NCBI RefSeq assembly: GCF_017161565.1
Contig: NZ_CP066796.1
Span: 310,001-374,000, forward strand
Origin: Erwinia amylovora
GTDB taxonomy: Bacteria > Pseudomonadota > Gammaproteobacteria > Enterobacterales > Enterobacteriaceae
Direction of reading: 5' to 3'
Length of the DNA stretch: 64,000 bases
The position numbers and the translations under genes were made by a program. Numbering within the stretch: the stretch's first letter is position 1; each line of letters starts with the position of its first letter. The notes below the pieces were generated by a model. It had not been told where the DNA came from, searched no databases, and saw nothing but the letters and a program-made list of their open reading frames with translations. Below, piece after piece: positions 45,686 to 55,944 of the stretch.

Positions 45686-45723
45686 TTTACATTATTATGC
45701 AATTAAATGAATTTTTATGCAAA
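45686..45723 (-). promoter_or_regulatory. tandem ARG boxes upstream of argR
   Basis: On the minus strand TTTGCATAAAAATTCATT (45706-45723) and ATTGCATAATAATGTAAA (45686-45703), two bases apart, resemble the 18-bp ArgR operator (TGAAT-N4-ATTCA), usually found in pairs. The rest of 45641-46084 should hold the argR and mdh promoters. Confidence 0.7.
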
Positions 45724-46084
45724 TTGCAAATGTGGCATTGGCTCACTCACTCACCGCACGGCGGCGCAGTCTAACAAATTTTGCCGGGAAAAAGAATTTG
45801 CCGACTCTGTGCATTGGCGCGCAGAAAGTGAACGGATTGTTATAATGTGATGGTTGTTCTGGTTAGCGCTAAGGGTGTAATGTAACGCCGAATCACGGTA
45901 ATACCCTGAATATCTGGAGCTGACGCTGGGTTGGCCGCCTGAGTTTATCTCCCGCTCGCTTAGCGTTAACAAAGCGCGGTGAGGCTCACTATTCGCCGAT
46001 TTGCGTACACTTCAGTTGTCTCATAGCGGGCTTACCGGGGTTCCCCGGCACGCAAAATGCTTAAAATATAATAAGGAGTATAGG

Positions 46085-47020
46085 ATGAAAGTTGCAGTTC
46101 TCGGTGCAGCGGGTGGTATTGGCCAGGCTCTTGCCCTGCTGCTAAAAACCCAGCTTCCGGCAGGTTCAGAACTCTCTCTGTACGACATCGCACCCGTTAC
46201 CCCAGGTGTTGCGGTTGACTTAAGCCACATCCCAACTTCGGTCAAAATTACAGGCTTCAGTGGTGAAGATGCGACCCCGGCGCTGAAAGGTGCTGACGTG
46301 GTGCTGATTTCAGCTGGCGTTGCGCGTAAACCGGGTATGGATCGTTCTGACCTGTTTAACGTCAATGCCGGTATTGTGCGCAATTTAATTGAGCAGGTCG
46401 CTGCCACCAGCCCTGAAGCGCTGATTGGTATCATCACTAACCCGGTCAACACCACGGTGGCCATCGCGGCGGAAGTCCTGAAAAAAGCCGGCGTCTATGA
46501 CAGGAATAAACTTTTTGGCATCACTACGCTGGATATCATCCGCGCCAATACGTTCGTTGCCGCATTGAAAGGTCTACAGCCTGAAGCGCTGAATGTCCCG
46601 GTTATCGGCGGTCACTCAGGCGTGACCATTCTGCCGTTGCTGTCACAGATCCCGGGGGTCCGCCTCAGTGAGCAGGAGGTATCTGACCTGACTAAACGCA
46701 TCCAGAATGCGGGTACCGAAGTGGTGGAGGCGAAAGCTGGCGGTGGCTCGGCCACGCTGTCAATGGGCCAGGCTGCGGCGCGGTTTGGTCTGTCGCTGGT
46801 ACGCGCGCTGAAAGGTGAAAGCAACGTCGTTGAATGTGCCTACGTCGAAGGAGACGGAGAACATGCGCGTTTCTTCTCGCAGCCGCTGCTGTTGGGTAAG
46901 AATGGCATTGTTGAGCGTCGTCCTGTCGGAAAACTCAGTGCGTTTGAACAACAGGCACTGACCCACATGCTTGATACGTTGAAAAAAGATATTACGCTCG
47001 GTGAAGAGTTCGTTAAGTAG
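46085..47020 (+). CDS. mdh: malate dehydrogenase
   Basis: NAD-dependent malate dehydrogenase of the TCA cycle, 311 residues. ATG 46085 with AAGGAG 7-12 nt upstream starts [16 protein letters not shown], the NAD-binding loop. The catalytic histidine is in [12 protein letters not shown] and the substrate arginines in [13 protein letters not shown] and [12 protein letters not shown]. The frame to 46001 is not part of the gene. A hairpin without U-run (47036-47055) lies between mdh and convergent degS. Confidence 0.99.
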   Translation: MKVAVLGAAGGIGQALALLLKTQLPAGSELSLYDIAPVTPGVAVDLSHIPTSVKITGFSGEDATPALKGADVVLISAGVARKPGMDRSDLFNVNAGIVRNLIEQVAATSPEALIGIITNPVNTTVAIAAEVLKKAGVYDRNKLFGITTLDIIRANTFVAALKGLQPEALNVPVIGGHSGVTILPLLSQIPGVRLSEQEVSDLTKRIQNAGTEVVEAKAGGGSATLSMGQAAARFGLSLVRALKGESNVVECAYVEGDGEHARFFSQPLLLGKNGIVERRPVGKLSAFEQQALTHMLDTLKKDITLGEEFVK

Positions 47021-47068
47021 CCTTTTGCGTTCTCTGCCCCATCGCCGGATGGGGCAGGTGCAGCCAGG

Positions 47069-48130
47069 TTACCGGCTCTGATTTTCTTCCGGGTACTCTT
47101 GTACCGTTACGGGTAACGTCAGCTTTTTCTCATTGCGACTGACTTCCACGTTGATGACCGTTCCGGGGCGTATTTCTGCCACCTGATCCATGGTTTCCAA
47201 TGGGGACACCGCCGCAGCGCCATTGACCCGGGTAATCACATCGTTGACCTGCATACCGGCGGTAAAAGCGGGGCCACCCGGCCTGATTTCGGTGACCACA
47301 ATACCCTGTCCCTGAGGGTGTTCCATAACATTATCAGGTCCGCTAAAACGCCTGAATTCCTGCCCGGTAATACCAATATAGCCACGAATAACCCGACCAT
47401 CACGGATCAGTTTTTCCATGACTTTGGTGGCCAGCTTGGTGGGGATCGCAAAGCCCAGACCTTCGGGCGTTTCACCGTTGCTGCTTTTGTCAAATGACAG
47501 CGTATTGATCCCCATCAGCTCGCCCAGCGAGTTGATCAACGCTCCGCCGGAGTTACCGCGATTGATCGAGGCATCAGTCTGCAGAAAGTCCTGATGACGT
47601 GAAGGACTAAGGCCAACACGCCCGGTTGCGCCAATAATCCCCTGGGTTACCGTCTGGCCAATGTTATACGGGTTACCGATCGCCATCACCAGGTCACCGA
47701 TATGGGCAATACGCTGCGGATTGATGGGGATTACCGGCAGACTGGCCGCATTAATTTTCAGCACTGCCAAATCGGTCAGGTAGTCAGACCCTACCAGCAT
47801 GGCTTCAAAAGAGCGGCCGTCCTGAAGATTAACAACAATCTGGCTGGCATCGTTAATGACATGCTTGTTGGTAAGAATATAGCCGCGCGGGTCCATAATC
47901 ACCCCTGAGCCGAGAATATCGCTGGCACCGTTAGCGCTGTGGTTATAGACATAAACCACGGCGGGTGCCGCGCGGCGTACCCCCGCATTGTAGCTGACCG
48001 GCTGCTGGCTGCTGCTGTCATCCGTTGGCGACAGCAGATCGCTACCGAGTCTGAGGCCCGGAACGGCTAACAGAAGGATGGCGGCTATAATCAGTCCGAA
48101 GATGGCTGAACGTATGAGTTTAGGAAGCAT
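47069..48130 (-). CDS. degS: sigma-E pathway site-1 protease DegS
   Basis: Membrane-anchored periplasmic serine protease of 353 residues that senses misfolded outer-membrane porins through its PDZ domain and cuts RseA. One N-terminal helix (residues ~7-26), trypsin-like domain with His (TNKHVIND), Asp (DLAVLKI) and Ser (GNSGGAL), then a single PDZ domain (~255-345). ATG 48130 aligns with E. coli DegS; the frame runs 13 codons further up. Confidence 0.96.
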   Translation of the reverse strand: MLPKLIRSAIFGLIIAAILLLAVPGLRLGSDLLSPTDDSSSQQPVSYNAGVRRAAPAVVYVYNHSANGASDILGSGVIMDPRGYILTNKHVINDASQIVVNLQDGRSFEAMLVGSDYLTDLAVLKINAASLPVIPINPQRIAHIGDLVMAIGNPYNIGQTVTQGIIGATGRVGLSPSRHQDFLQTDASINRGNSGGALINSLGELMGINTLSFDKSSNGETPEGLGFAIPTKLATKVMEKLIRDGRVIRGYIGITGQEFRRFSGPDNVMEHPQGQGIVVTEIRPGGPAFTAGMQVNDVITRVNGAAAVSPLETMDQVAEIRPGTVINVEVSRNEKKLTLPVTVQEYPEENQSR

Positions 48131-48183
48131 GCTTTTAAATGATGAATGATGATGCGGGCAGAATAGCATGAGTTACGCGGACA

Positions 48184-48273
48184 CAGTAGCCCGCGTCCGC
48201 GCGGGGAGCTAATACGCCCGAGGGGGAAACAGCGTGTCACTTACCAGCAGCCCGCGTCCGCGCGGGGAGCTAA
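48184..48273. repeat. pair of 29-nt palindromic direct repeats, 32 nt apart
   Basis: CAGYAGCCCGCGTCCGCGCG and the next nine bases occur at 48184-48212 and 48245-48273, 28 of 29 bases identical (T/C at position 4). The spacing is exactly 32 nt, giving a 61-nt period. Each copy can form CCCGCG-TCCG-CGCGGG. The second copy overlaps the last four bases of degQ, including its stop. No U-run follows either hairpin. The geometry equals that of type I-E CRISPR units, but no cas gene is in the window. Confidence 0.7.
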
Positions 48274-49655
48274 CGTAGCAGCAGGTAAAGATTTTCATCG
48301 CCGCGCATAACGCTTAGCACCAGCAGCGGCGGTTTAGCCACCAGTATCTTGCGCAATTCCGCCAGATTATGCACAGCTGTACGGTTGATCCCCACGATAA
48401 CATCCCCTTTTTGCAGGCCGAACCGGGCTGCCGTAGCGGCTTTATCGACGTTATCTACCGTCACACCTTTAGCACCGCTTTTCGCCGCGCCATCGCTCAG
48501 GGAGGCCCCCTGTAACGCTGGCGTCATCAGTTCAACGTTAACGCTGGTCTGGACACTGTTATCCAGCTTTACGCTGACGATAAGGGGTTTACCTTCGCGC
48601 AGCAGGCCAACCTTCACCTCCTGTCCCGGTGGAGTAGTGCCGATTTTGACTCGCAGCCCGGCAAAACTGGCAATCTGCTTATCATCTACGCGGGTAATAA
48701 TATCTCCGGCTTTAATCCCGGCCTTAGCGGCTGCAGATTGTGGCAACACCTCATTGACGAAAGCCCCATGCTGTACGTCGACGTTGAAAGCTTTGGCCAT
48801 ATCGGCGGTCATCTCGGTGCCTTTGATTCCCAGCTGCCCACGTTTGACTTCGCCAAACTGGATAAGCTGCTGTGCCAGCACCATCGCCATATTGCTGGGA
48901 ATGGCAAAGCCAATGCCGATATTGCCACCGCTCGATGCCAGAATTGCCGTATTCAGGCCGATAAGCTCACCGTTAAGATTCACCAGCGCACCACCCGAGT
49001 TACCCTGGTTGATGGCAGCATCTGTCTGGATGAAGTTTTCCAGCCCCTCCAGATTCAGGCCGCTGCGCCCCAGAGCAGAAACAATGCCAGAAGTTGCCGT
49101 CTGACCTAGGCCAAAAGGGTTACCAATGGCGACGGCGAAATCACCCACTTTCAGCCGATCTGAATCGGCGATATTCACCTGGGTCAGGTTGCTTGCGCCG
49201 TTAAGCTGGATGAGGGCAATATCGGTTTGCTCATCACGGCCGATCGGTTTGGCGGTAAACTCGCGGCCGTCGCTCAACTGTACGCTGATTTTGTCCGCGC
49301 CATTGACAACGTGATTATTGGTCAGCACATAGCCTTTGGCTGCATCGATAATCACCCCGGAGGCCAGCCCCTCAAACTCGGGGGAGCGGTTATCGCCGTT
49401 TGTACCCTCCTCGCCGTTCTGATCAAAGAAGCGCTTCAGTGGGTCGGGAATGGGTTGCTGCTGGCTGGCGCTTTCTTCTCCCTCAACGTGCACGCTGACC
49501 ACGGCAGGTAACACCTTTTCCAGCATCGGCGCCAGGCTGGGCAGCTGTTGCCCCTGAAGCTGGGTCGGAAGCGATGCGCCGACGGCAGAAGCCACGTTCA
49601 GATGGAGGCTGATACTCAACGCCAAAGCGCTTAACAGATATGATTTCTTGTTCAT
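48270..49655 (-). CDS. degQ: periplasmic serine protease DegQ
   Basis: HtrA-family protease/chaperone of 461 residues. Signal peptide (cleavage near VASA, residue ~24), protease domain with His in TNNHVVNG, Asp in DIALIQL and Ser in GNSGGALVN, then two PDZ domains (~265-355 and ~375-460). The linker after the signal (ESASQQQPIPDPLKRFFDQN) is the LA-loop region. It is followed by degS, with the repeat pair between them. Confidence 0.96.
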   Translation of the reverse strand: MNKKSYLLSALALSISLHLNVASAVGASLPTQLQGQQLPSLAPMLEKVLPAVVSVHVEGEESASQQQPIPDPLKRFFDQNGEEGTNGDNRSPEFEGLASGVIIDAAKGYVLTNNHVVNGADKISVQLSDGREFTAKPIGRDEQTDIALIQLNGASNLTQVNIADSDRLKVGDFAVAIGNPFGLGQTATSGIVSALGRSGLNLEGLENFIQTDAAINQGNSGGALVNLNGELIGLNTAILASSGGNIGIGFAIPSNMAMVLAQQLIQFGEVKRGQLGIKGTEMTADMAKAFNVDVQHGAFVNEVLPQSAAAKAGIKAGDIITRVDDKQIASFAGLRVKIGTTPPGQEVKVGLLREGKPLIVSVKLDNSVQTSVNVELMTPALQGASLSDGAAKSGAKGVTVDNVDKAATAARFGLQKGDVIVGINRTAVHNLAELRKILVAKPPLLVLSVMRGDENLYLLLR

Positions 49656-49769
49656 CGGAATAAGCTCTCGCTACCGGGGGTGAAAAAGGAACCCGCAAAG
49701 GCAGGCTGTGGGTTGACAGGCAGGAACGGGCGTCTGGCAGAAAAGAGGGGGCCAGGCAGCCCCATCCGT

Positions 49770-50168
49770 CTATTTAACGGCGCTATCGCCACGCAGCAGG
49801 CCCGAAGCGCTGTCCGGGTAATCACGCGGCATCTGCACCGGTACCTGATCGTTATCCGCTTCAGATTCAGTTAACTGATAAGCAAACGGATTCCTCTCAC
49901 CCGGCAGGTTAGGCAGCAGGTCATTGGATCCCTTTGCCATATGCTGATACAGCTGGCGATAGTCGCGCGCCATATTGTCCAGCAGTTCGGCACTGTGAGC
50001 AAAGTGGTTGCTCAGTTCCTGGTGATAATCCGCCAGTTCGGCTTTTGTTTTCTCCAGCTCGTACTGCAGGCTGTGCTGTTCACGCAGTTTTCGATTACCA
50101 AAACGCATTGCCACCGCGCCGATAATACTCCCAACCACTAATCCAATAAGCGCGTATTCCCAGGTCAT
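49770..50168 (-). CDS. zapG: cell-division/envelope protein ZapG (YhcB)
   Basis: 132-residue inner-membrane protein: one N-terminal helix (MTWEYALIGLVVGSIIGAVA) and a cytoplasmic coiled coil (residues ~30-80). In E. coli it links division and elongation machineries. ATG 50168 gives the E. coli length; the frame extends 19 codons upstream. It is divergent from zapE. Confidence 0.95.
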   Translation of the reverse strand: MTWEYALIGLVVGSIIGAVAMRFGNRKLREQHSLQYELEKTKAELADYHQELSNHFAHSAELLDNMARDYRQLYQHMAKGSNDLLPNLPGERNPFAYQLTESEADNDQVPVQMPRDYPDSASGLLRGDSAVK

Positions 50169-50344
50169 AATAACTCCCGTTTTGTCTTCGTTGTTCACTA
50201 GGGCTGTTCCATGTAATACCGTCACTATAACCGCTAATCTGATGGAAGTGGAATCCTGTGGCAGCTTCGCTTAGTGTAGAGAGGCTTTTTTTTTGCCGTT
50301 CAGCCATCTGACCAGGTCATTTTTTCAGGGAATGTAACTAAATT

Positions 50345-51472
50345 ATGCAAACGATGTCTCCACTGGCGCTATATCAACAGGCACTGGACAACGGCGAATA
50401 TCAGCCCGATGCGGTACAGCATGCCGCCGTCGCCCGTTTAGACGCTATTTATCAGGCGTTAAGCCATGCCGGCCCGCCTTCCGCGCCCGCCGGCACAGGT
50501 CTGTTTGGCAAGCTGCACAAGCTGCTGGCAAAAAGCAAAACCGATGTTCAGGCTCCGTCACGCGGTCTGTATATGTGGGGCGGCGTCGGGCGCGGCAAGA
50601 CCTGGCTGATGGATATGTTTTTTCGGGCGATCCCCGGCGAGCGTAAACAGCGCTTGCATTTCCATCGCTTTATGCTGCGGGTGCATCAGCAGCTGGCCGA
50701 ATTGCAGGGCCACAGCGATCCGCTACAAATTGTTGCCGACCGCTTCAAAGCCGAGACCGACCTGCTGTGTTTCGACGAGTTCTTTGTCTCCGATATTACC
50801 GACGCCATGCTGCTGGGGACGCTGATGGAGGCGCTGTTCAGTCGGGGCATTACGCTGGTGGCGACCTCGAATATCCCGCCGGACGATCTCTATCGTAACG
50901 GTTTGCAACGGGCGCGTTTTATTCCGGCGATCGAGATGATTAAACAGCACTGTGAAGTGATGAATGTGGATGCCGGTATCGATTATCGTCTGCGTACGCT
51001 GACCGCAGCACATCTTTGGATGACTCCACCTGGCGCTGAAACGTCGCAGGAGATGGAAAGGATGTTCATTGCGCTGGCGGGCAAACCGCCCAGGCAACAT
51101 GAAGCGCTGGAGATTAACCATCGCCAGCTGCCGACGCTGGGGGTAGCGGAAGGCGTGGTGGCAATGAGCTTCCTCGCACTCTGTGGCGAAGGGCGCAGTC
51201 AGCACGACTATATTGAGCTGTCGCGCCGTTTTCATAGTGTATTGCTGTATGATGTGCCGGTGATGCTCTACAAGACCGAAGATCAGGCGCGACGTTTTCT
51301 GGCGTTAGTCGATGAATTCTACGAGCGTCACGTTAAGCTGGTGGTCTCGGCGGAAACCTCACTTTTCGAGATTTATCAGGGTACAAGGCTGAAGTTTGAA
51401 TACCAGCGCTGCATTTCGCGCCTGCAGGAGATGCAGAGCGAAGAGTATCTGCGCCTGGCGCATTTGCCCTGA
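50345..51472 (+). CDS. zapE: division-associated ATPase ZapE (YhcM)
   Basis: AFG1-like AAA ATPase of 375 residues that interacts with FtsZ in E. coli. Walker A WGGVGRGKTWLMD (about residues 78-90), Walker B LLCFDEFFVSDI and the sensor ATSNIPPDDLY are intact. It has the same length as E. coli ZapE. It lies 244 nt upstream of rplM, in the same direction. Confidence 0.96.
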   Translation: MQTMSPLALYQQALDNGEYQPDAVQHAAVARLDAIYQALSHAGPPSAPAGTGLFGKLHKLLAKSKTDVQAPSRGLYMWGGVGRGKTWLMDMFFRAIPGERKQRLHFHRFMLRVHQQLAELQGHSDPLQIVADRFKAETDLLCFDEFFVSDITDAMLLGTLMEALFSRGITLVATSNIPPDDLYRNGLQRARFIPAIEMIKQHCEVMNVDAGIDYRLRTLTAAHLWMTPPGAETSQEMERMFIALAGKPPRQHEALEINHRQLPTLGVAEGVVAMSFLALCGEGRSQHDYIELSRRFHSVLLYDVPVMLYKTEDQARRFLALVDEFYERHVKLVVSAETSLFEIYQGTRLKFEYQRCISRLQEMQSEEYLRLAHLP

Positions 51473-51517
51473 AAGGCATACGGGCGTGGTGGCATCGCCA
51501 TTTTATCGCAGAAAAAG

Positions 51518-51547
51518 TTCGATCTTTATCGGCGACTTCTCTATAAT
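51518..51547 (+). promoter_or_regulatory. candidate rplM-rpsI promoter
   Basis: TATAAT at 51542-51547 with a weak -35 (TTCGAT, 51518-51523, 18-nt spacing). The transcript would have a leader of about 160 nt before rplM, where autogenous control by L13 would act. Confidence 0.5.
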
Positions 51548-51716
51548 CTTGCGACCCCACGTTACAGCAAAGGTTTTTTTCCCAAAACTCTTTGTGTTCC
51601 AGTAACTCTATCCGAAGGGGTGGGCTTGCTGGTCAAGATGGTCGTGTGAGCTCCAACCGTTTATTCAAGCGTTTGGGATTTCACCAACGTGTAACTTAAT
51701 TTGGGTAAGCTTTTAG

Positions 51717-52553
<837 letters not shown>

Positions 52554-52587
52554 TTTTTTTCTGCTACGGCAGATTCAATTATCGGGA

Positions 52588-52618
52588 AACCCGGTGCTCA
52601 GGCGCCGGGTTTTTTATT
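52588..52618 (+). terminator. rplM-rpsI terminator
   Basis: AACCCGG (52588-52594) pairs with CCGGGTT (52605-52611), followed by TTTTTATTTTT. The remaining 52619-52861 shows only the expected sspA promoter region. Confidence 0.9.
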
Positions 52619-52861
52619 TTTCTCCCGTAACAAAATGTGCCGAAGACACGCGGCTTTACCATTTTCCCCGCAATTGCGTATTGCCATCCCCACAAGCAGG
52701 CTAAAATCTGGTAAACTATGTGTCACTTTGTGCCCATTAGTCGGGTAAAGATGCGTGCGGCCTGTGTGGTGTGGCGGCGTTTGTCTTCAGGCTAATGGCA
52801 ATAATGAGTCGCCGCGTGATGGCTATTCGCAGTAATTTTCTCGATAAACTTGGAGGTTTAC

Positions 52862-53503
52862 ATGGCTGTCGCTGCCAACAAACGTTCGGTAATGACGCTG
52901 TTTTCTGGTCCGACTGACATTTTTAGCCATCAGGTACGCATTGTACTGGCTGAAAAAGGCGTGAGCGTCGAGATCGAGCAGGTTGAAACGGATAATCTGC
53001 CACAGGATCTGATTGACCTCAACCCATACCGTACCGTACCCACCCTCGTCGATCGCGAGCTGACGCTGTACGAATCGCGCATCATCATGGAATACCTGGA
53101 CGAACGTTTTCCTCATCCACCGTTGATGCCGGTCTATCCGGTTGCGCGTGGCGAAAGCCGCCTGATGATGCACCGCGTCGAGCAGGACTGGTACAGCCTG
53201 ATGCGTAAAATAGAAAACGGCACGGCGCAGGAAGCGGAAGCCGCACGTAAACAGCTGCGTGAAGAGCTGCTGGCCATCGCCCCGCTGTTCGCGCGTACAC
53301 CTTTCTTTATGAGCGAGGAATTTAGCCTGGTTGACTGCTACCTGGCTCCGCTGCTGTGGCGCCTGCCGCAGATGGGCATTGAGCTACTTGGCGCGGGTTC
53401 CAAAGAACTCAAAGGCTATATGACTCGTGTCTTCGAGCGTGATTCCTTCCTTGCATCCCTGACGGAAGCGGAACGTGAAATGCGCCTGCACACGCGGGGC
53501 TGA
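52862..53503 (+). CDS. sspA: stringent starvation protein A
   Basis: 213-residue RNA-polymerase-associated protein with a glutathione-S-transferase fold but no transferase activity. The ATG at 52862 follows GGAGG; MAVAANKRSVMTLFS and YPVARGESRLMMHR are typical. The surface pocket PHPPLMPVYPVARGE used for RNAP binding is present. It forms an operon with sspB. Confidence 0.97.
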   Translation: MAVAANKRSVMTLFSGPTDIFSHQVRIVLAEKGVSVEIEQVETDNLPQDLIDLNPYRTVPTLVDRELTLYESRIIMEYLDERFPHPPLMPVYPVARGESRLMMHRVEQDWYSLMRKIENGTAQEAEAARKQLREELLAIAPLFARTPFFMSEEFSLVDCYLAPLLWRLPQMGIELLGAGSKELKGYMTRVFERDSFLASLTEAEREMRLHTRG

Positions 53504-53507
53504 TACA

Positions 53508-54005
53508 ATGGAAATGTCTCAACTGACTGCCCGCCGTCCCTATCTGCTGCGTGCCTTTTATGAGTGGTTGCTTGACAACGATCTCACGCCGCATCTGGTC
53601 GTCGACATCAATTTGCCTGACGTGATGGTCCCGCTGGAATATGCGCGTGATGGGCAGATCGTGCTGAACATCGCACCACGCGCGGTAGGGGACCTGAAAT
53701 TAGGCAATGATGAAGTCCGTTTCAGCGCACGTTTTGGCGGCGTTCCGCGCCAGGTTTCAGTTCCGTTAGCGGCCGTGCTGGCGATTTATGCCCGTGAAAA
53801 CGGAGCCGGTACGATGTTTGAACCTGAGCCAGTGTACGATGGCGCCGGTGAGTTTCAGGCGTCAAACGGCGAGAATGAAGCCCCGGAAACGGTGATGTCG
53901 GTGATTGACGGCGACCGTCCTGATGACAAAACGGCCGCCGACGACGGCCCTGACGATGAACCGCCTCCGCGCGGTGGGCGTCCGGCGCTGCGCGTGGTGA
54001 AGTAA
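53508..54005 (+). CDS. sspB: ClpXP adaptor SspB
   Basis: 165-residue adaptor that hands ssrA-tagged proteins to ClpXP. Substrate-binding domain (residues 1-~110, RRPYLLRAFYEWLLDN), an acidic flexible linker, and the C-terminal ClpX-tethering tail GGRPALRVVK are present. ATG 53508 is four nt after the sspA stop. Confidence 0.97.
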   Translation: MEMSQLTARRPYLLRAFYEWLLDNDLTPHLVVDINLPDVMVPLEYARDGQIVLNIAPRAVGDLKLGNDEVRFSARFGGVPRQVSVPLAAVLAIYARENGAGTMFEPEPVYDGAGEFQASNGENEAPETVMSVIDGDRPDDKTAADDGPDDEPPPRGGRPALRVVK

Positions 54006-54052
54006 ATTACGGTTCGCGTGGCTTAAGCCGTTCTGTTAAAGACCCGGGTATA

Positions 54053-54090
54053 AAAAAATCCGCTAGCCTGAGGGCTACCGGATTTTTTTT
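54053..54090. terminator. bidirectional terminator between sspB and the diflavin reductase gene
   Basis: AAAAATCCG-C-TAGCC...GGCTA-C-CGGATTTTT: stem with A-run and T-run on both sides, suited to stop convergent transcripts of sspB and the minus-strand unit. Confidence 0.85.
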
Positions 54091-54148
54091 GCTATTTCTG
54101 TTCAGGCGGTCAGTCAACGATATGGCCGGCGCCGGGCGCTATCAGCAC

Positions 54149-55906
54149 TTAGTAAACATCGCGCAGATAGCGTTTCTCTTTCTTCAGCTGGTCGATGTAA
54201 TCCGCCGCACGTTCCGACGACATGCCGCCAAACTGGCTGACAATCCTGTACAGGGCTTTATCCACGTCTTTCGCCATGCGCGACGCATCGCCGCAGACAT
54301 AGAAACAGCCGCCTTCCTGTAGCCAGGCAAACAGCTCGGCACCCTGTTCCAGCATCCGATCCTGTACGTAGATTTTATCCGCCTGATCGCGTGAGAAAGC
54401 CAGATCGAGGCGGGTCAGCAGGCCGCTTTGCTGCCAGGCGGCCAGTTCATCACGATAGATATAGTCGTGTTCCTGATGCTGGTCGCCAAAGAACAGCCAG
54501 TTTTTGCCTTTTGCGCCCAGCGCTTCACGCTCCTCAAGGAAGGCGCGGAACGGCGCGATGCCGGTACCTGGTCCGATCATGATCAGCGGAGCATCGTTGT
54601 TCGCCGGCAGGCGGAAGGCTTTATTTGGCGAGATAAAGATCGCCGGTTTCTCGCCGCGTTTGACGCGTTCGGCCAGGTAAGTGGAGCACACGCCGCTGCG
54701 TGCACGCCCGCCGCTGTGATAGCGCACCGAAGCAATGGTCAGATGCACCTGATTCGGATGGGCTTTCTGACTGGATGAGATCGAGTAGGCGCGGTGCTGC
54801 AGCGGGCGCAGCAGGGCAACGAACTCGGCAATGCTTAACGAGCGGGTGGCATCCAGCTGTAGCAGGTCAAGAGTATCTTTCCCCCACAGCCACACGCCCA
54901 GCGCATCCTTATCATCGTGTTGCAGCACATGGCGCAATTCCTGATTGCGGGTATTCTGGCCCACCCATTCGATCAGCTTGCGCGAAGGCTCAGAAATCTC
55001 GAACTGGTAGGTTAACAGGTCGCCCAGGCTTCTCTCAAAGCCCGGCACCGGCGTATCGTAGTCGGATTTCAGCTGGGCCAGCAGCAGGTTAACCAGCGCC
55101 GGATCATTCACCGGAATAACGCCCAGCGCATCGCCAGCTTCATATTTCAGGCCGCTGTTGCTCAGGTCAAATTCAAAGTGGCGGATATCCTTGCCGGAGT
55201 TTTCGCCGGAAAGACGTTTGTTGGTGACCAGCGTCGACGCATAAGGGTTGTTTTTATTGCTGCCGGGGATAACGGGCGCTTCCGGCGCGCTTTCCAGCAC
55301 GTTGCCGCTGCTGCCGGCGCTGCTGGCGAACTGGGGCATCGACTGGCCAAGCCACGCGTTGGACGGTTCCTCAAAGTCGATATCGCAGTCAATGCGTTCA
55401 TAAACCCGTTTCGCGCCCAGCTGCTCAAGACGCATATCGATAAATTTACCCGCCTGACAGAAGCCATCATAGCCGGTATCACCAATCGCCAGCACGGCAA
55501 AGTGCATTTGCTCAAGGCGCGGCGCGGTGCTGGCAGAGATCGCCTGCCAGAACAGCTGGGCGTTGTCCGGCATTTCGCCTTCGCCGTAGGTTGAGGTGAT
55601 CACCAGCACGTGACGCATGGTGGCGAACACGTCGATATCCACTTCATCAAGGCCCTGAACCACCGGCACCAGGCCTTTAGCACGCGCCGCCTTGGCGGCG
55701 CTTTGTGCCAGCGCTTCGGCATTGCCCGTCTGCGATCCAAACAGGATATGCAATTGAGTGGTGGCAGCCGATGCGGACGCCCCGGCCGCCTGAGGCTGGT
55801 TTTCCAGCACCAGCAGGCGTGAGTGTAACCCGGCAAGAAAACCCGCCAGCCAAAACTTCTGCTCGCCATTAAATGGCGCATCTTCAGGAATATAAGGAAT
55901 TTTCAT
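54149..55906 (-). CDS. CysJ-like NADPH diflavin reductase paired with the GOGAT-like gene
   Basis: 585-residue NADPH-FAD-FMN reductase. Flavodoxin domain with FMN loops GSQTGNA (57-63) and STYGEGEMP (105-113); FAD-binding RAYSISSS (372-379) and GVCSTYL (405-411); NADPH-binding IGPGTGIAPFRAFL (444-457) and CGDASRMAKDV; C-terminal RYLRDVY as in CysJ. Many stretches, notably the N-terminal 55 residues and the flavodoxin loops, differ from E. coli CysJ, and no cysI or cysH is adjacent. Instead it starts 38 nt after the glutamate-synthase-like gene, in the slot of gltD. It is either an electron donor to that protein (my preferred reading) or a misplaced cysJ. It lacks any GltD-like FAD/Fe-S sequence. 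Confidence 0.9.
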   Translation of the reverse strand: MKIPYIPEDAPFNGEQKFWLAGFLAGLHSRLLVLENQPQAAGASASAATTQLHILFGSQTGNAEALAQSAAKAARAKGLVPVVQGLDEVDIDVFATMRHVLVITSTYGEGEMPDNAQLFWQAISASTAPRLEQMHFAVLAIGDTGYDGFCQAGKFIDMRLEQLGAKRVYERIDCDIDFEEPSNAWLGQSMPQFASSAGSSGNVLESAPEAPVIPGSNKNNPYASTLVTNKRLSGENSGKDIRHFEFDLSNSGLKYEAGDALGVIPVNDPALVNLLLAQLKSDYDTPVPGFERSLGDLLTYQFEISEPSRKLIEWVGQNTRNQELRHVLQHDDKDALGVWLWGKDTLDLLQLDATRSLSIAEFVALLRPLQHRAYSISSSQKAHPNQVHLTIASVRYHSGGRARSGVCSTYLAERVKRGEKPAIFISPNKAFRLPANNDAPLIMIGPGTGIAPFRAFLEEREALGAKGKNWLFFGDQHQEHDYIYRDELAAWQQSGLLTRLDLAFSRDQADKIYVQDRMLEQGAELFAWLQEGGCFYVCGDASRMAKDVDKALYRIVSQFGGMSSERAADYIDQLKKEKRYLRDVY

Positions 55907-55944
55907 CGCTTTTATCTACTCAATCCCGTTTGTGATTCAGTGTG

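Noticed and set aside
48184..48273. Calling the degQ-degS repeats a true CRISPR array
   Set aside because: Only two copies, overlap with a coding end, no leader and no cas genes; reported as a repeat pair instead.
54149..55906. Naming the diflavin reductase cysJ
   Set aside because: Domain plan and C-terminus fit CysJ, but no cysI/cysH is adjacent, the N-terminal and flavodoxin sequence differ from E. coli CysJ, and the partner gene is GOGAT-like; the symbol would imply sulfite reduction without support.
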